From assembly GCA_022497155.1 (NCBI GenBank), contig MU385771.1, forward strand, positions 62,001 to 126,000: a DNA stretch of 64,000 bases, in the 5' to 3' direction. The notes below the pieces were generated by a model. That model was not told the origin of the DNA. It made no database searches and worked only from the letters and a program-made list of their open reading frames with translations. The translations under genes were made by a program, and so were the position numbers. This stretch comes from Whalleya microplaca. Taxonomy: Eukaryota; Ascomycota; Sordariomycetes; Xylariales; Xylariaceae. Below, piece by piece: positions 45,114-55,709 of this stretch. Each line of letters starts with the position of its first letter. The first letter of the stretch is position 1.

Positions 45114-47027
45114 ATGGTGGCCATAGGGCGGATTCTGTCACGGCCGACGGCAAAACCATATAGAACTAAGCATCTCGACGTCGACGAGCAACCTTATCTT
45201 AACGAATACGGCCATGTTGACTTCAGCCCAGGAGACGTAGAAAATCCGCACAACTGGTCGACTGCAAGACGATGGTATATCACAGTATGCGCGGTCTTGC
45301 TGGTGGTAAACGCAACGTTTGCTTCATCGTCTCCGTCTGGCTGCTTTGGTGTAAGTCATTCATTATTCCACACCACACGGAGTCTAGCCTACCTAGGCTA
45401 CCGCAGATCAAACCCATATTGTTTCTGACTAAGTGTTGTACAGAGTATTTCGAAAGAGTTCGGAGTCTCTGAAGAAGCCGCTGGTCTAACTATAACGCTT
45501 TTCTTACTTGGGTATTGCGCTGGGCCCCTGCTCTTTGCACCTTTATCGGAGGTACGCATGAAATTTTGCGACATCCCTACGCCATCTACTTTGGAGATGT
45601 ACTGACCCAAGACGAGAATAGTTCTACGGCCGAAGATGGATCTTTTATATCACCTTCTTATTATACATTGCTTTCAACTTCCTCTGCGCCTTCGCGCCGA
45701 ACTTTGGTAGCTTGCTTGTAGGCCGGTTCCTCACGGGAACGTTCGTGAGCGCGCCGCTTAGCAATGGCCCAGGCGTACTCGCAGACCTCATGGGCCCCTT
45801 TGAACGTGGAAATGCAATGGCGGCCTTCGCATGCATGGTCTGGGTAGGGCCAGCCCTTGGCCCCGTCATCTCGGGCTTTCTCGAGCTAAGTGAGAACTGG
45901 CGATGGAGCTTCTATGTGCTGCTATGGCTTGGGGCTGGCACGGCCGTCTTCATGTTCACGATTCCAGAAACGTTTGGCCCGATTATCCTCGTCACGAAGG
46001 CACGGCGCATTCGGAAGGCTAAAATACCGGGCTATGAGAGTGTTAGGGCCCCGGTAGAGGATCAGGATCGGTCGCTACTGGGCATCTACAAGGTCGCTCT
46101 GACGCGACCGTGGATTATCCTTTTTGATACGATTTCATTCTTGTGCGCCATTTATATGTCGATCGTTTACACGCTTCTTTACATGCTCTTCTCCATCTAC
46201 CCCATCGTCTTTCAACAGAAACGAGGGTGGAATTCGGGTGTAGGTGAGCTGCCCTTGATTGGGACGGTGATAGGCTCTTGCATTGGTGCCATCATCGTAA
46301 TGCTAGATTCGCGGAGGAAGTTGAAGAAGATGGAGGACGGAACTCAATTAAAACCCGAAGACAGATTAGTTCCGGCGATGGTTGGTGGAGTAGGATTCGC
46401 AATTACCATGTTCTGGTTTGCGTGGACTGCTGAGTTCAAGTAGGCCCAACCCCTATTGTTGCGCAAGCACGGCTAACATAAGACAGCTCCATCCACTGGA
46501 TCGTTCCGACTATCGCCGGCGTGTTCCTATCTACATCACTTATGCTTATCTTTGTTGGCTACCTAAACTACCTCGTCGATACTTACTTGATGTACGCGGC
46601 ATCCGCTATTGCTGTGAACACCGTTTGCCGTTCGGCGTGCGGTGCCGCAGCACCCTTGTTCACGAACCAGATGTTCGATGCCCTCGGTGTCGGTGGTGGC
46701 GGGTCGTTGATAGGAGGCGTAGCGGCGTTGTTTGCTGTCATCCCATTCGCGTTTTACAAATATGGTGAACGTATTCGTATACGTTCGAGGTTTGCGCCGA
46801 CCAACCATCAGAGACCTGACGACGAGGAGCAGCAGCGGCAGCAGCAGCAGCAGCGCAATGACGACACAGAAAAGTCACCAGATGTACCGCCACAGTTTTC
46901 GGCATCATCTAGCACTATGATAGAGGATGAAGGACACGAGTTCCAGGGTGCGACAGGTCAGAAAAGTCAATATGACGATGTTCACAATGTATTAGGCGAG
47001 CCGAGACAGGAGATTGTAAAGTTGTAA
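45114..47027 (+). CDS. MFS transporter, DHA1 drug/polyamine H+ antiporter type
   Basis: Predicted 567-aa, 12-TM plasma-membrane exporter. Exons: 45114-45350, 45444-45551, 45622-46439 and 46487-47027. The N-terminal FSPGDVENPHNWSTARRW is the hallmark entry of fungal DHA1 proteins (Flr1/Tpo-like). Motif A-like sequence follows splicing: LSEFYGRRWIFY. Other landmarks are GRFLTGTFVSAPLSNGPGVLADL, MVWVGPALGPVISGF, ENWRWSFYVL and FTIPETFGPIIL. The C-terminus has a Gln-rich run (CAG repeat, 46829-46855) and an acidic tail. The substrate is unknown; drugs, polyamines or a toxic metabolite are all possible. The start has an ACC-ATGG context. An open reading stretch extends upstream in another frame but has no ATG. 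Confidence 0.88.
46829..46855 (+). repeat. CAG repeat encoding a Gln-rich tract in the MFS tail
   Basis: An interrupted CAG/CGG run gives EEQQRQQQQQR in the cytosolic C-terminal tail of the MFS transporter. It is likely length-variable between strains. Confidence 0.75.
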
Positions 47028-47308
47028 AGGCAATAAATATATATCTTGTGATGGCGGTATTATTGGCATGCGGACAGTTGAGGATTTGTAACGTTAGTAG
47101 CACGCAAATGAAATTTATCTATATTGAAAGCTGTTAAACAAGAAGTTAGCCAGCATTTCCGCTGCAGCCAAAATTCGTTATAACAGCCTGGGCTCTATGC
47201 CGCCAGTGTCATGTAGATAACGAATACTGCACTACACGCAAGTTATAAATCTCTATATTTAATATTGTATTATCATAATGACAACATCAGCAAGCAATAT
47301 GTTCGACT

Positions 47309-49095
47309 TCAGGCGCCATTCGTACCATTTACAGCAATTGATGATAATCCCTTATGAGCCCCAAAAGTGGGTGCGCCGTTGTTCTTTGTGACACTCTTCC
47401 CCATCGTCACATTAATACCGTTGGCATATTTCAGCTTAGCGTCCTTTGTCATGCCATTGTGGGTGCCATTGAATCTCAAGTTCGAGATGCCACTATAGCC
47501 CTTGACACCGGTCGCCTTCTCAAGGCGTGTAGCGATATTGTCGTCAACCTCCCGAAAGATGGCAATCTCTCGCTTGATGAATTCCTTCTCCTTGCAAACG
47601 GCCATCTTCCCGGCCACATTGCCGATGAATCTCTCACGAGCAGGTTCATCAAATACCTTCTGCCACAAGGCCCTGGGTGCATTGAAATCTTCTGGTCGAA
47701 TCTCCGACAAGAATGTGATGGCCTCTCCAGTAAAGTGACCGTGTGTCTTGTCAAGGTCGATTGAGCGTGGCTTAAATTTGATAGGATCAATCGAGCTCAA
47801 GTAGTTGGCTCGGGCGCCCTGGTTGTAAAAGGCCATCGAACCGTCACGCTGGAAGTTGCCGTACTTGAAGGCTGTGCGGGAAGCATTGACGGGAAGCTGT
47901 TGGTAGTTTACACCGATACGATGACGGTGTGTGTCAGGGTACGAGAAGAGACGGGACTGAAGAACCGGGTCGGCGGATGGTTCGATACCTGGCGGCATAT
48001 GCGCTGGGTTAAAAGCGACCTGCTCGATCTCGGCGAAGTAGTTTATAGCGTTCTCGTTTAGTGTGAACTCGCCCACCTTCCTTCGCGGAAACTGCCCTTG
48101 TGGCCAGACGTGGGTCAGATCGAAGACATTGATCTTTTGTTTCTCCCAAAGCTCTTCGGCCTGCTTCGGCGTCATTGTCTGGATCTCAACATTCCATTTC
48201 GGGTACTCCCCACGCTGAATTGCCTCGTACAAATCCTTTTGCGAATAGTCTGGAGATTTGTTGCTCGAGTCCGCCTGAGTGATGAACTTCGTACCTTGCT
48301 GGCTCTTGAAGTGAATCTGGGTGTATACCCAATCTCCCTGCCTATTAACTAGCTTGAAAGAATGACCCGAGTAACCGTGCATGAAGCGATAGCCATCTGG
48401 GATACCTCGATCGCCCATAAGAATCATGACTTGGTGGATGGATTCTGGATTGTTGCTCAGGTAATCCCAAAACATCGTAGAATCGTCGGCATGTGTCAGG
48501 TGGGTTGAGGGGTCCCGCTTCTGCGTGTGGATGAAGTAAGGGAATTTGGCTGGGTCTCTCAGGAAGAACACGGGCGTGTTGTTAGCAACAACATCCCAGT
48601 TACCATCCTCTGTCCTGAATTTGACAGAGAATCCTCGAGGATCCCGGGCGCAGTCATGAGAGCCAGACTCGCCGCCTACAGTGGAAAATCTGGCAGTGAT
48701 AGGACATTTCTTTCCTTTGGTTGAGAAGATATCGGCAGAGCAAAGCTCTGGGATTGGGTTTGTGCATTCGAAGACACCGTGGGCACCGCTGCCTTTGGCA
48801 TGAACCACACGCTCAGGGATTCGCTCCCGATCGAAGTGCGATAAAAGATCAACGAGATGAAAGTCCTGAAGAAGAAGCGGACCGTTCTCGCCTACACGCT
48901 GGGTCTCGTAGGGATGGGGCATGGGAACGCCATTACTACACCAGTTAGTTCATCATGATATTAATCAACGGTTATCATCCCGACATACCTAGTGGCATAA
49001 ATAGCATCCTGTGATGCCGTCTGACGGTCTTGTTCGTACGAAGCGAACTGGTCGGAAACATGGGCTGCGAAAGAAGTGTCTTTAGATGGAGTCAT
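47309..49095 (-). CDS. Monofunctional heme catalase
   Basis: Predicted 577-aa catalase that dismutates H2O2. Exons on the minus strand: 49095-48989 and 48935-47309. Catalytic His is in RVVHAKGSGAHG (His81), the distal Asn in ANNTPVFFLRDP, and the proximal heme Tyr in RLFSYPDTHRHR (Tyr368). VGENGPLLLQDFHLVDLLSHFDRERIPER is the conserved N-terminal block. The subunit is of the small type, with a C-terminal extension of about 60 residues lacking the flavodoxin-like domain of large fungal catalases. The tail ends NGTNGA, so there is no PTS1, and no signal peptide is obvious at this start; cytosolic location is likely. An in-frame ATG at 49206 would add 37 residues; I prefer 49095 because family similarity starts there. 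Confidence 0.94.
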
Positions 49096-52000
49096 GGTAA
49101 AAAGTGATCCTTCAGATGTGTAATATGGGATTTGGATAGAACTTGGGGTAAATCTTTGTAGATGAAGGTTTTTATCCTCTATGTACTCCGAACAGAGAGC
49201 GCTCATATAGGTTCACCCAATAATCCATATTTCTAAAGCGGATAGCAAGCGGCAAAAGACAACGGGCTCGTGACCGCTTTGCGGATATCCCAGCCAACAA
49301 CCTTAAGGGGCTCACAGTCGAACTTTGTAATCGAGCGGCACTGTGAGATTTGATGATTTCTAGTGCAACACTGCCAGTGTAATCATGTTGCTTCATACTG
49401 GATGAACTAGGAGTTCGATGACGACGTGGTGATAGCTTCTTTGCCATCAAGGTTGCTAATGAGTCATGCTATTGAATATCAGCAAAGGAGATTGAGCTTA
49501 AACCATCATGAAAAAGTCTAACATACACATTTCGTTGATTAGATCAACAAAAAATCATCCCTATGTTGAGGAAAGTCGATGATGTTATTGATAAGTTGGC
49601 GTAGAAAGTTTAGAGAGATAGCTATCTAGGCAGCCAGGTCTAACCATCATAGCGGTAGTATGATTCGCTATTTGCTGCAATCTACTGATCTGGCAGGCGG
49701 GACTACATTTCTCCCGTACCTGAAGCTATTTATAACGGCTTCTTAAAGCAGTATCAGCTACGGATAGAGTGGTTTTATTCGTACCGAGAAGCACAATTAA
49801 TTCCCCTGCATACTGTATTTACCAATCAGTGTCAACGGACGGATGTCGGAACTTACTTATAACTCTCAGGGCTAGGAAGCCATTAATAAGGTTGACAGTC
49901 GACTTAGACTTTTTATTTCATTAGATGCTAGTTCGATCCACTAGAGAGCTTGTACTCCATACGGAAGTTAGGGCGAATAAAGCCTCACAGAGGATTATCT
50001 ACTTTGTAGAAGAGTGGATAAGAGCAGCGTTCATTCTGCTTCAAAACTGTCCGACGTAGATGCATGATACATTCTAGCGTGGTGTTCACTAGCAATGCCA
50101 TTTAAACGTGGATCATATGAGAAATATCTCTTGCTTTGGCCTCGTCCTATTCTTGGCTCAACACCAGCTTATGACTCGTAGTTATAGTATCGTACTCATT
50201 GGTACCGAAACGCCAACTTTTCTTGAGCAGGATAAAGGTTTCCTTATTTTCAAGACCCTTAGTCCCTTGAAACTGCTAAGTACTGGTTGCTCTGTTCAGT
50301 TTCTGGTACGGAGTCAATGTTTAATTTAAGGGGTTCACCTGGTCCTTTGAACAAATCACAACATTAAATAGCGGATTCCTAGCTTTTGGGCCTCATAATG
50401 TTCAGAGTACGTACTAATTTGCTCCCGGCTTTATAGTCGTCCATGAACGGCTCCGCCAAGCAGAATATCCAAGTTATTGTTAGTAGTACTACTCTGTCTA
50501 CATTAGACGATGCTAATGCAATATCAATAGGTTCAAGCGCGTATTATTCGTCTAGAGTTCTAGGATTACATGAGTCTCTCCAATCACTACAGTAGGATAG
50601 CTACGTTTTCCCAGTTGGCGCACACACGCCAAGAGAATCTAGAATGTAGGGTCTGTTCAGAGCCTACAAACGGGTTTTCTACTCCATGCAGACATGTGTA
50701 TTCAATTATGAAGCTAGAGACAAAAAGAAGAGACAAAGTACTGTTACAGACTTAGTAATATTTGGCTTTCCTATGCAAGTTTTTTTTTTTTTTTTTTTTT
50801 CAAAGTCCTAGAGTGTTGCCCATTGAGAGTTTATTGTCCTAAGTCCTAGCCAGGGGAATCCGTTACCTCATCCAAGCTCCATCATCGTTCTGAGTTCTAT
50901 TCTAAGGTGGTGTTTTATGGTATTATGATATCATTTGGATAAAATGCAAGTGTGGGAAATAATGGAATGGATAGTATGTAGTTCTTGCAGCACAATTGTG
51001 GATTGTCGCTTAAGTATAAAGATCTCAAGACTGTTAATCGGCAGGACAGGGAACTTCTTTGTAGCCATCCTGGTGCCTTTATATAGCTTGCGGCTTGGCC
51101 ACTGTTCCAACTTCCAAGATATCTTCATTACTATCATTACGCACGGTCTCTAGGTTTGCGAAATCGTCCAGAAAATGGTAAGATGGCGGCATACTTATTC
51201 CGTTAACCCGTATTGTCATGGCCAACAACACGCAATTTGCAGCCGAACACATGTTTTAAAAACCATCGTGCACCTTAAGTTCCTCGAGCCATAAACTGGT
51301 AAATGCTTAGTTGTTCCATGCACACAATCAAGCCGTCGCCCAGCCTGCCAGCATGTTCCGCAAGGGTATCCGTGATCCTCAGAACGCCATGGTCGCGCCT
51401 TAGACGACACTAAGCTCCCTAAGTGCTGTGAGTCCGGCTTGGCCTCTGGTGTCCCTGGAATACCAAGGAGCTACGAAAATTTGTCGACTACTTCCCCGCA
51501 TCACCGTTATGTCTCGGAAACTCAGCAGTGCTATATCGTGGGGATTTGGGGTTGACCACAAATGATGCCATGGCCCATGGGGATGCCTAGCACTCTGACG
51601 AAATTCTCATATGATATACCTGGGGGAGGTTAAAGAATTCGGGTCCTGTGTATTGGCATGGGTTAATGGATCTTCTATTACATCCCATGCGTGCTACTGA
51701 GGTCAGCATCGCGTGGGCTTTCGCGTGAGTTTTGTGGGAGATGGTGGCGTTCTTAGGTAATAGAGGGCCACCACGCCTGCACGCCTGTCAGCAATCTGTA
51801 TGCAACACTGCATTGCATACAGTTCTTGATTAAGCATCATAAAATACAACCTGCAGTTACAGATGACGCAACATTGACTGTAGCATCGTCAAGCCTGGTA
51901 GGGCATCCTCCAACTCTAAGCGATATCGACCAGCCAAGTCCCTGGTTGATGTTTATAATATCTGCATCGTGTAGCATCAGAAGAAACAAGTACGGCGCCT

Positions 52001-52458
52001 CTCCGCAATCCCCGCAAAGTATCCCCAGCGGGGAAGAATCGGCCCTTTGTTTGAAGTTTGGGGACTCCCTGGTTGCTGGTGCGCTTGGCCTACCTTGGCC
52101 TACCTTGGCTTTCCAATGGGACCTCATTCAGCCTCCTTGGCTGGTCTGGCCATGCACGCGATGCTCCATCATGTGGGTAGAACGGTTGAAAGGGACGAGA
52201 GAGTCAAGCAGGCATCGTCAACCATGGGCATGGGCATCTTTGCAGGTCGTTAACGGTTTGGACCGCCATATCGGGACACCGAATTACGTCTGATATATCA
52301 GTCGATGGTAATGGCTTCGGGACCTTGGGCCGCTCCTGGAGCTATAAGATGAGCAGGATGCCTGTGGTGTAGAGACTAGGGTCCTCTGCCGCTCTCTATT
52401 TCTCTCCTCTACACCCAAGAACGACGAGATCAACCAGTGGACTTCCATCTTTTCAAAA
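49096..52458. other. Long intergenic region with T21 tract
   Basis: About 3.4 kb without a supported gene. It contains a 21-T homopolymer (50780-50800) and several short unsupported ORFs (50108-50329, 50931-51153 on both strands, 51826-52293). The left end is the catalase promoter and the right end the leader of the JEN-type permease. Confidence 0.45.
50780..50800. repeat. T21 homopolymer
   Basis: Twenty-one consecutive T on the plus strand, equal to A21 on the minus strand. It could be a slippage product or the poly(A) trace of a minus-strand retroposed sequence. No recognisable body is visible next to it. Confidence 0.7.
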
Positions 52459-54257
52459 ATGGCTTCAAGCAATGAGCCAGCGGATCCCCTTGTGAAGGGA
52501 ACTTTCGCTACTGCGAAGCAGTCTTTGGGTGACCTCTTCCATTGGAGGCAAAGAGTCGTCGTCATTAATGAGCTCGGCGAATCCCACACGGAATGGCAAG
52601 CCCCTGAAAAGCTCAGGAATCCCATTTCGTTATTCAGGCAGTTGAGTGCCAGAGACTGGCTCTACTTCTTCGTTGGATTCTTCTCTTGGACTGCCGACGC
52701 CTTTGATTTCCATGCGTTATCCATCCAGACCTTCAAATTGTCCAAGTACTATGATCGGTCTAAGACTGATATTACAACCGCCATCACGTTGACATTACTT
52801 CTGCGATCTATTGGTGCTGCAATTTTTGGGCTCCTTGGTGACCGATTTGGTCGAAAATGGCGTGAGTAACACTGCCCTTTCCGTCCTACTTCAGGAGCAA
52901 GAATTATTTTGTAGGCTATGAGGGAGTCAAGAAACTCTCAATACTAGTCTTGAGACTCCTGTTTATACACCAAAGTTCTGGAAACTTGATATACTAATGC
53001 TCGACGTTGTAGCAATGGTTGCCAATATGCTTATTCTTGGTACGTCTCTCATTAATACGCTGGTCCTCGGCAGTCCTAATACTCCACAGGTTTGTTGCAA
53101 ATTGCTACGATATATAGTGCAACATTTCAACAATTCTTGGCTGTTCGATCTCTGTTCGGTCTTTTCATGGGTGGCGTTTATGGCAACGCAGTCGCTATGG
53201 CACTCGAGAATTGCCCGTGAGTCTGGACCCCTAGTCCATCATGTTAACATCATGCTAACTGGCACCTGCTAGGACCGAGGCACGTGGTCTAATGAGCGGT
53301 ATCATGCAGCAAGGTTACTCTCTCGGTTATGTCCTTGCTGCATGTGCTAACCTTGGCGTTGGTGCTGGGATCGAGACCTGGAAGACTGTCTTCTGGGTTG
53401 CAGCGGCCCTCTCCATTGGGGCTGGCCTTCTCCGCTGCTGCTTCCCAGAGTCTAAGCAATTCAGAGAGGCCAAGGCGGTCGGTCACCACATCACGGCAAG
53501 CGATTTTTGGAACGAGACGAAAGCGATGCTTCGTAAGGAGTGGCGCATGTGCGTCTACTGCACTATTCTGATGACCTGGTTCAACTACTACTCGCACACC
53601 AGTCAGGACAGCTATACCACTTTTATGCTTGTGTCGAAGGAGCTGGAGGACCATGCCGCCACCCGTGCCAGTATCCTCATGAAGACGGGTGCTTGTGTTG
53701 GTGGTACTATCATCGGCTACCTCTCGCAGTTTGTTGGCCGCCGTCGGGCCATTGTTGGTGCTGCGCTTATGAGCTGCTGTCTCATTCCGGCCTGGATCCT
53801 GCCAGGAAACGAGGCGGGCCTTTCAGCGTCCGGATTTATGATTCAGTTCTTCATTCAGGGCGCCTGGGGTGTCGTTCCTATCCACCTGAATGAACTCTCG
53901 CCACCGGCTTATCGGTCCACGTTCCCCGGAATTACATACCAGCTGGGCAACATGATCTCTTCGCCATCAGCCCAGATCGTCAACGCCATTTCCGAGAGCA
54001 CCTTCGTTACTAGCAGGAGTGGCAAACTGGTCGAGGCTTACGGCCCTGTCATGGGCATTGCTACCGCCATCATCGCCGTTGGTATCGCGGTCACTACTGC
54101 TATGGGCCCAGAGAAGCGTGGTCGGTCGTTCGAACATGCTGGACCTGCTGGTGCAAACATCCGTCAGGATGCCGAGAAAGCAATTGATGTTGTGTCGATT
54201 GCTGATTCCAAGACGCAGAATGCTACGGAAGTTGAGCAAAGGGAAACGAAATCTTGA
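52459..54257 (+). CDS. JEN-type monocarboxylate (lactate/pyruvate) H+ symporter
   Basis: Predicted 513-aa MFS permease of the Jen1 family for lactate, pyruvate or related carboxylates in the plasma membrane. Exons: 52459-52861, 53013-53039, 53090-53216 and 53273-54257. Splicing restores GRKWPMVANMLILG, then LLQIATIYSATFQQFLAVRSLFGLFMGGVYGN, then ENCP-TEARGLMSGIMQQGYSLGYVLA, which matches the family closely. The JEN signature NxxSHxSQDxxxT is present as NYYSHTSQDSYTT. Other landmarks are RDWLYFFVGFFSWTADAFDFHALSIQ and QGAWGVVPIHLNELSPPAYRSTFPG. The second exon is only 27 nt. The start at 52459 (AAA-ATGG) heads the conserved cytosolic N-terminus. Such permeases are usually glucose-repressed; I see no decisive promoter evidence for this here. 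Confidence 0.92.
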
Positions 54258-54910
54258 AGACAAAAGGAACTTGCGTACGGCTACAATGAAATGCTTGGAT
54301 ACAGTCTATAGAAGTCACGCTCCACTGGAATACTTGATCTGAACTTCGGATGGTTTAGCATCGGCCTTATTTCCCTGGTTGAGAGGACTGACCGTTTGTA
54401 TTTAACACAGACAGTGATATTAGAGGGGAGTTGACGAATTGATGGCATGACACAGGCTAGATTTGAGCCTGAAATGCAAATGCCGTATGACAGAGATGAG
54501 AAAGAATATAATTACTATAGCAAACCTTTGCGCCTACTACATGCAAAGACTTGCATGAAAACAAGAAAGTATTCTATGCCTGAGGTATTCAGTACTGGGA
54601 ACAAAGGACAAATATCGTGTCTAGAAGCTCTTAAAACGCGAACACAGAATCTAGATGAGACTGCAACTAGGCCTGCCTTCATCCTGAACTACATACATTG
54701 GAATTAATAGTCAAATGCCTAGTCTCGTCTGAAGTTCCTGTACTGGTCGATCGATTTGTCTTGTAACAAATCCTTTGCCGCCGCTCCTGCCGTTCTCCCC
54801 TCCCTTCCTCGAAACTCACCTCGCCGTCACCCTACCAACTGACAATATTTCACATCATCGATCTCGCAACATCGTATGTACAAGCGAAATACGTCGACCC
54901 GAGCCCCAAT
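54258..54910. other. Intergenic region
   Basis: About 650 bases between two plus-strand genes. The ORF at 54447-54707 has no family resemblance. CT-rich leader sequence occurs from 54770 to 54835. Confidence 0.5.
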
Positions 54911-55709
54911 ATGGCAGGCCAAGCGGAAGCAAACGACAATGCAGCTGCCAACGCTGCCGCCGCCCCTGCCGCCGCCCCTGCCGCTGCCGCCGCAGAGAGG
55001 TACACCTGTAAGTCATCAAATCTAGCCACGTGGGTTGCTATCGGCTGGTAGACTGATATAACTTGCAGCTAGGTATTTCCCCCTCGAGTTGAATAGTAGG
55101 CATCCCAACCCACATCCATGAGTCGAAGCTGAATATGTTTAACATGTCACAGTCGAGGCCTTCCGGGAGGTGAATAGCGCTCTGCCTCCGTCTCTGGCCT
55201 CGTATGCCGATGGAAAGATGTCGGCTTGGGGCCGCCAGGGGGTTTCCAGCGTGCAAATGTGGATAGATGCGGACAACGCTATCCAGGGCCTGGGCCCGGA
55301 AGATCACGGGGTGTACTGGCAGTACCTCCGGTACATTAGAAAGGGAGTTGCACGTAAGTCGTCTAAGGACTCTGCCATCGATCATATACTGATTATGTCT
55401 AATCTAGGTATGTCAATAGCACGGCCGGCACAAGGTTCTCAGGATCAAGCTACACCAGGTGCTCTCGCTGTTAATGTTTCCTCCAGTGGAAAGGCTACCA
55501 GTGATGCAGATGATGCAGCAGCAGCTGCTGCCGATGACCCTAGCGATGCACCCAGAGATGCCTCCTCGCCTTCCCGTGTCCCCCAAGCCACCGCCTTCGG
55601 ATCGAGGCAATTGAACCCCGAGGCAGCTGCCTTTACATCAAATCGCGCTGTCACCTTTGAGGAACGCTGCAAGAAGCTCTCGATCCGAATCTCGGCGCCG
55701 AAGAAATAA
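54911..55709 (+). CDS. Small Ala-rich protein of unknown function
   Basis: I do not recognise this protein. The predicted 199 aa come from three exons: 54911-55007, 55153-55353 and 55408-55709. It begins with an Ala/Pro low-complexity stretch encoded by GCC-CCT-GCC repeats and ending ERYT. A compact middle domain follows (FEAFREVNSALPPSLASYADGKMSAWGRQGVSSVQMWIDADNAIQGLGPEDHGVYWQYLRYIRKG), then an acidic Ser/Ala-rich disordered tail ending FEERCKKLSIRISAPKK. No signal peptide or membrane segment is present. The second intron (54 nt) is open in frame, so a longer isoform is possible. The first intron is long (145 nt) and contains an alternative TTGCAG acceptor, so the start of exon 2 is less certain. 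Confidence 0.55.

Noticed and set aside
44794..45126. A 110-codon open stretch overlapping the MFS start, as a possible upstream ORF
   Set aside because: It begins at TTG, has no ATG at its head, and shows no recognisable domain.
29834..49095. A secondary-metabolite cluster (methyltransferase, MFS exporter, oxidoreductase)
   Set aside because: No PKS, NRPS, terpene cyclase or DMATS backbone is present, and the candidate genes are far apart with housekeeping genes between them.
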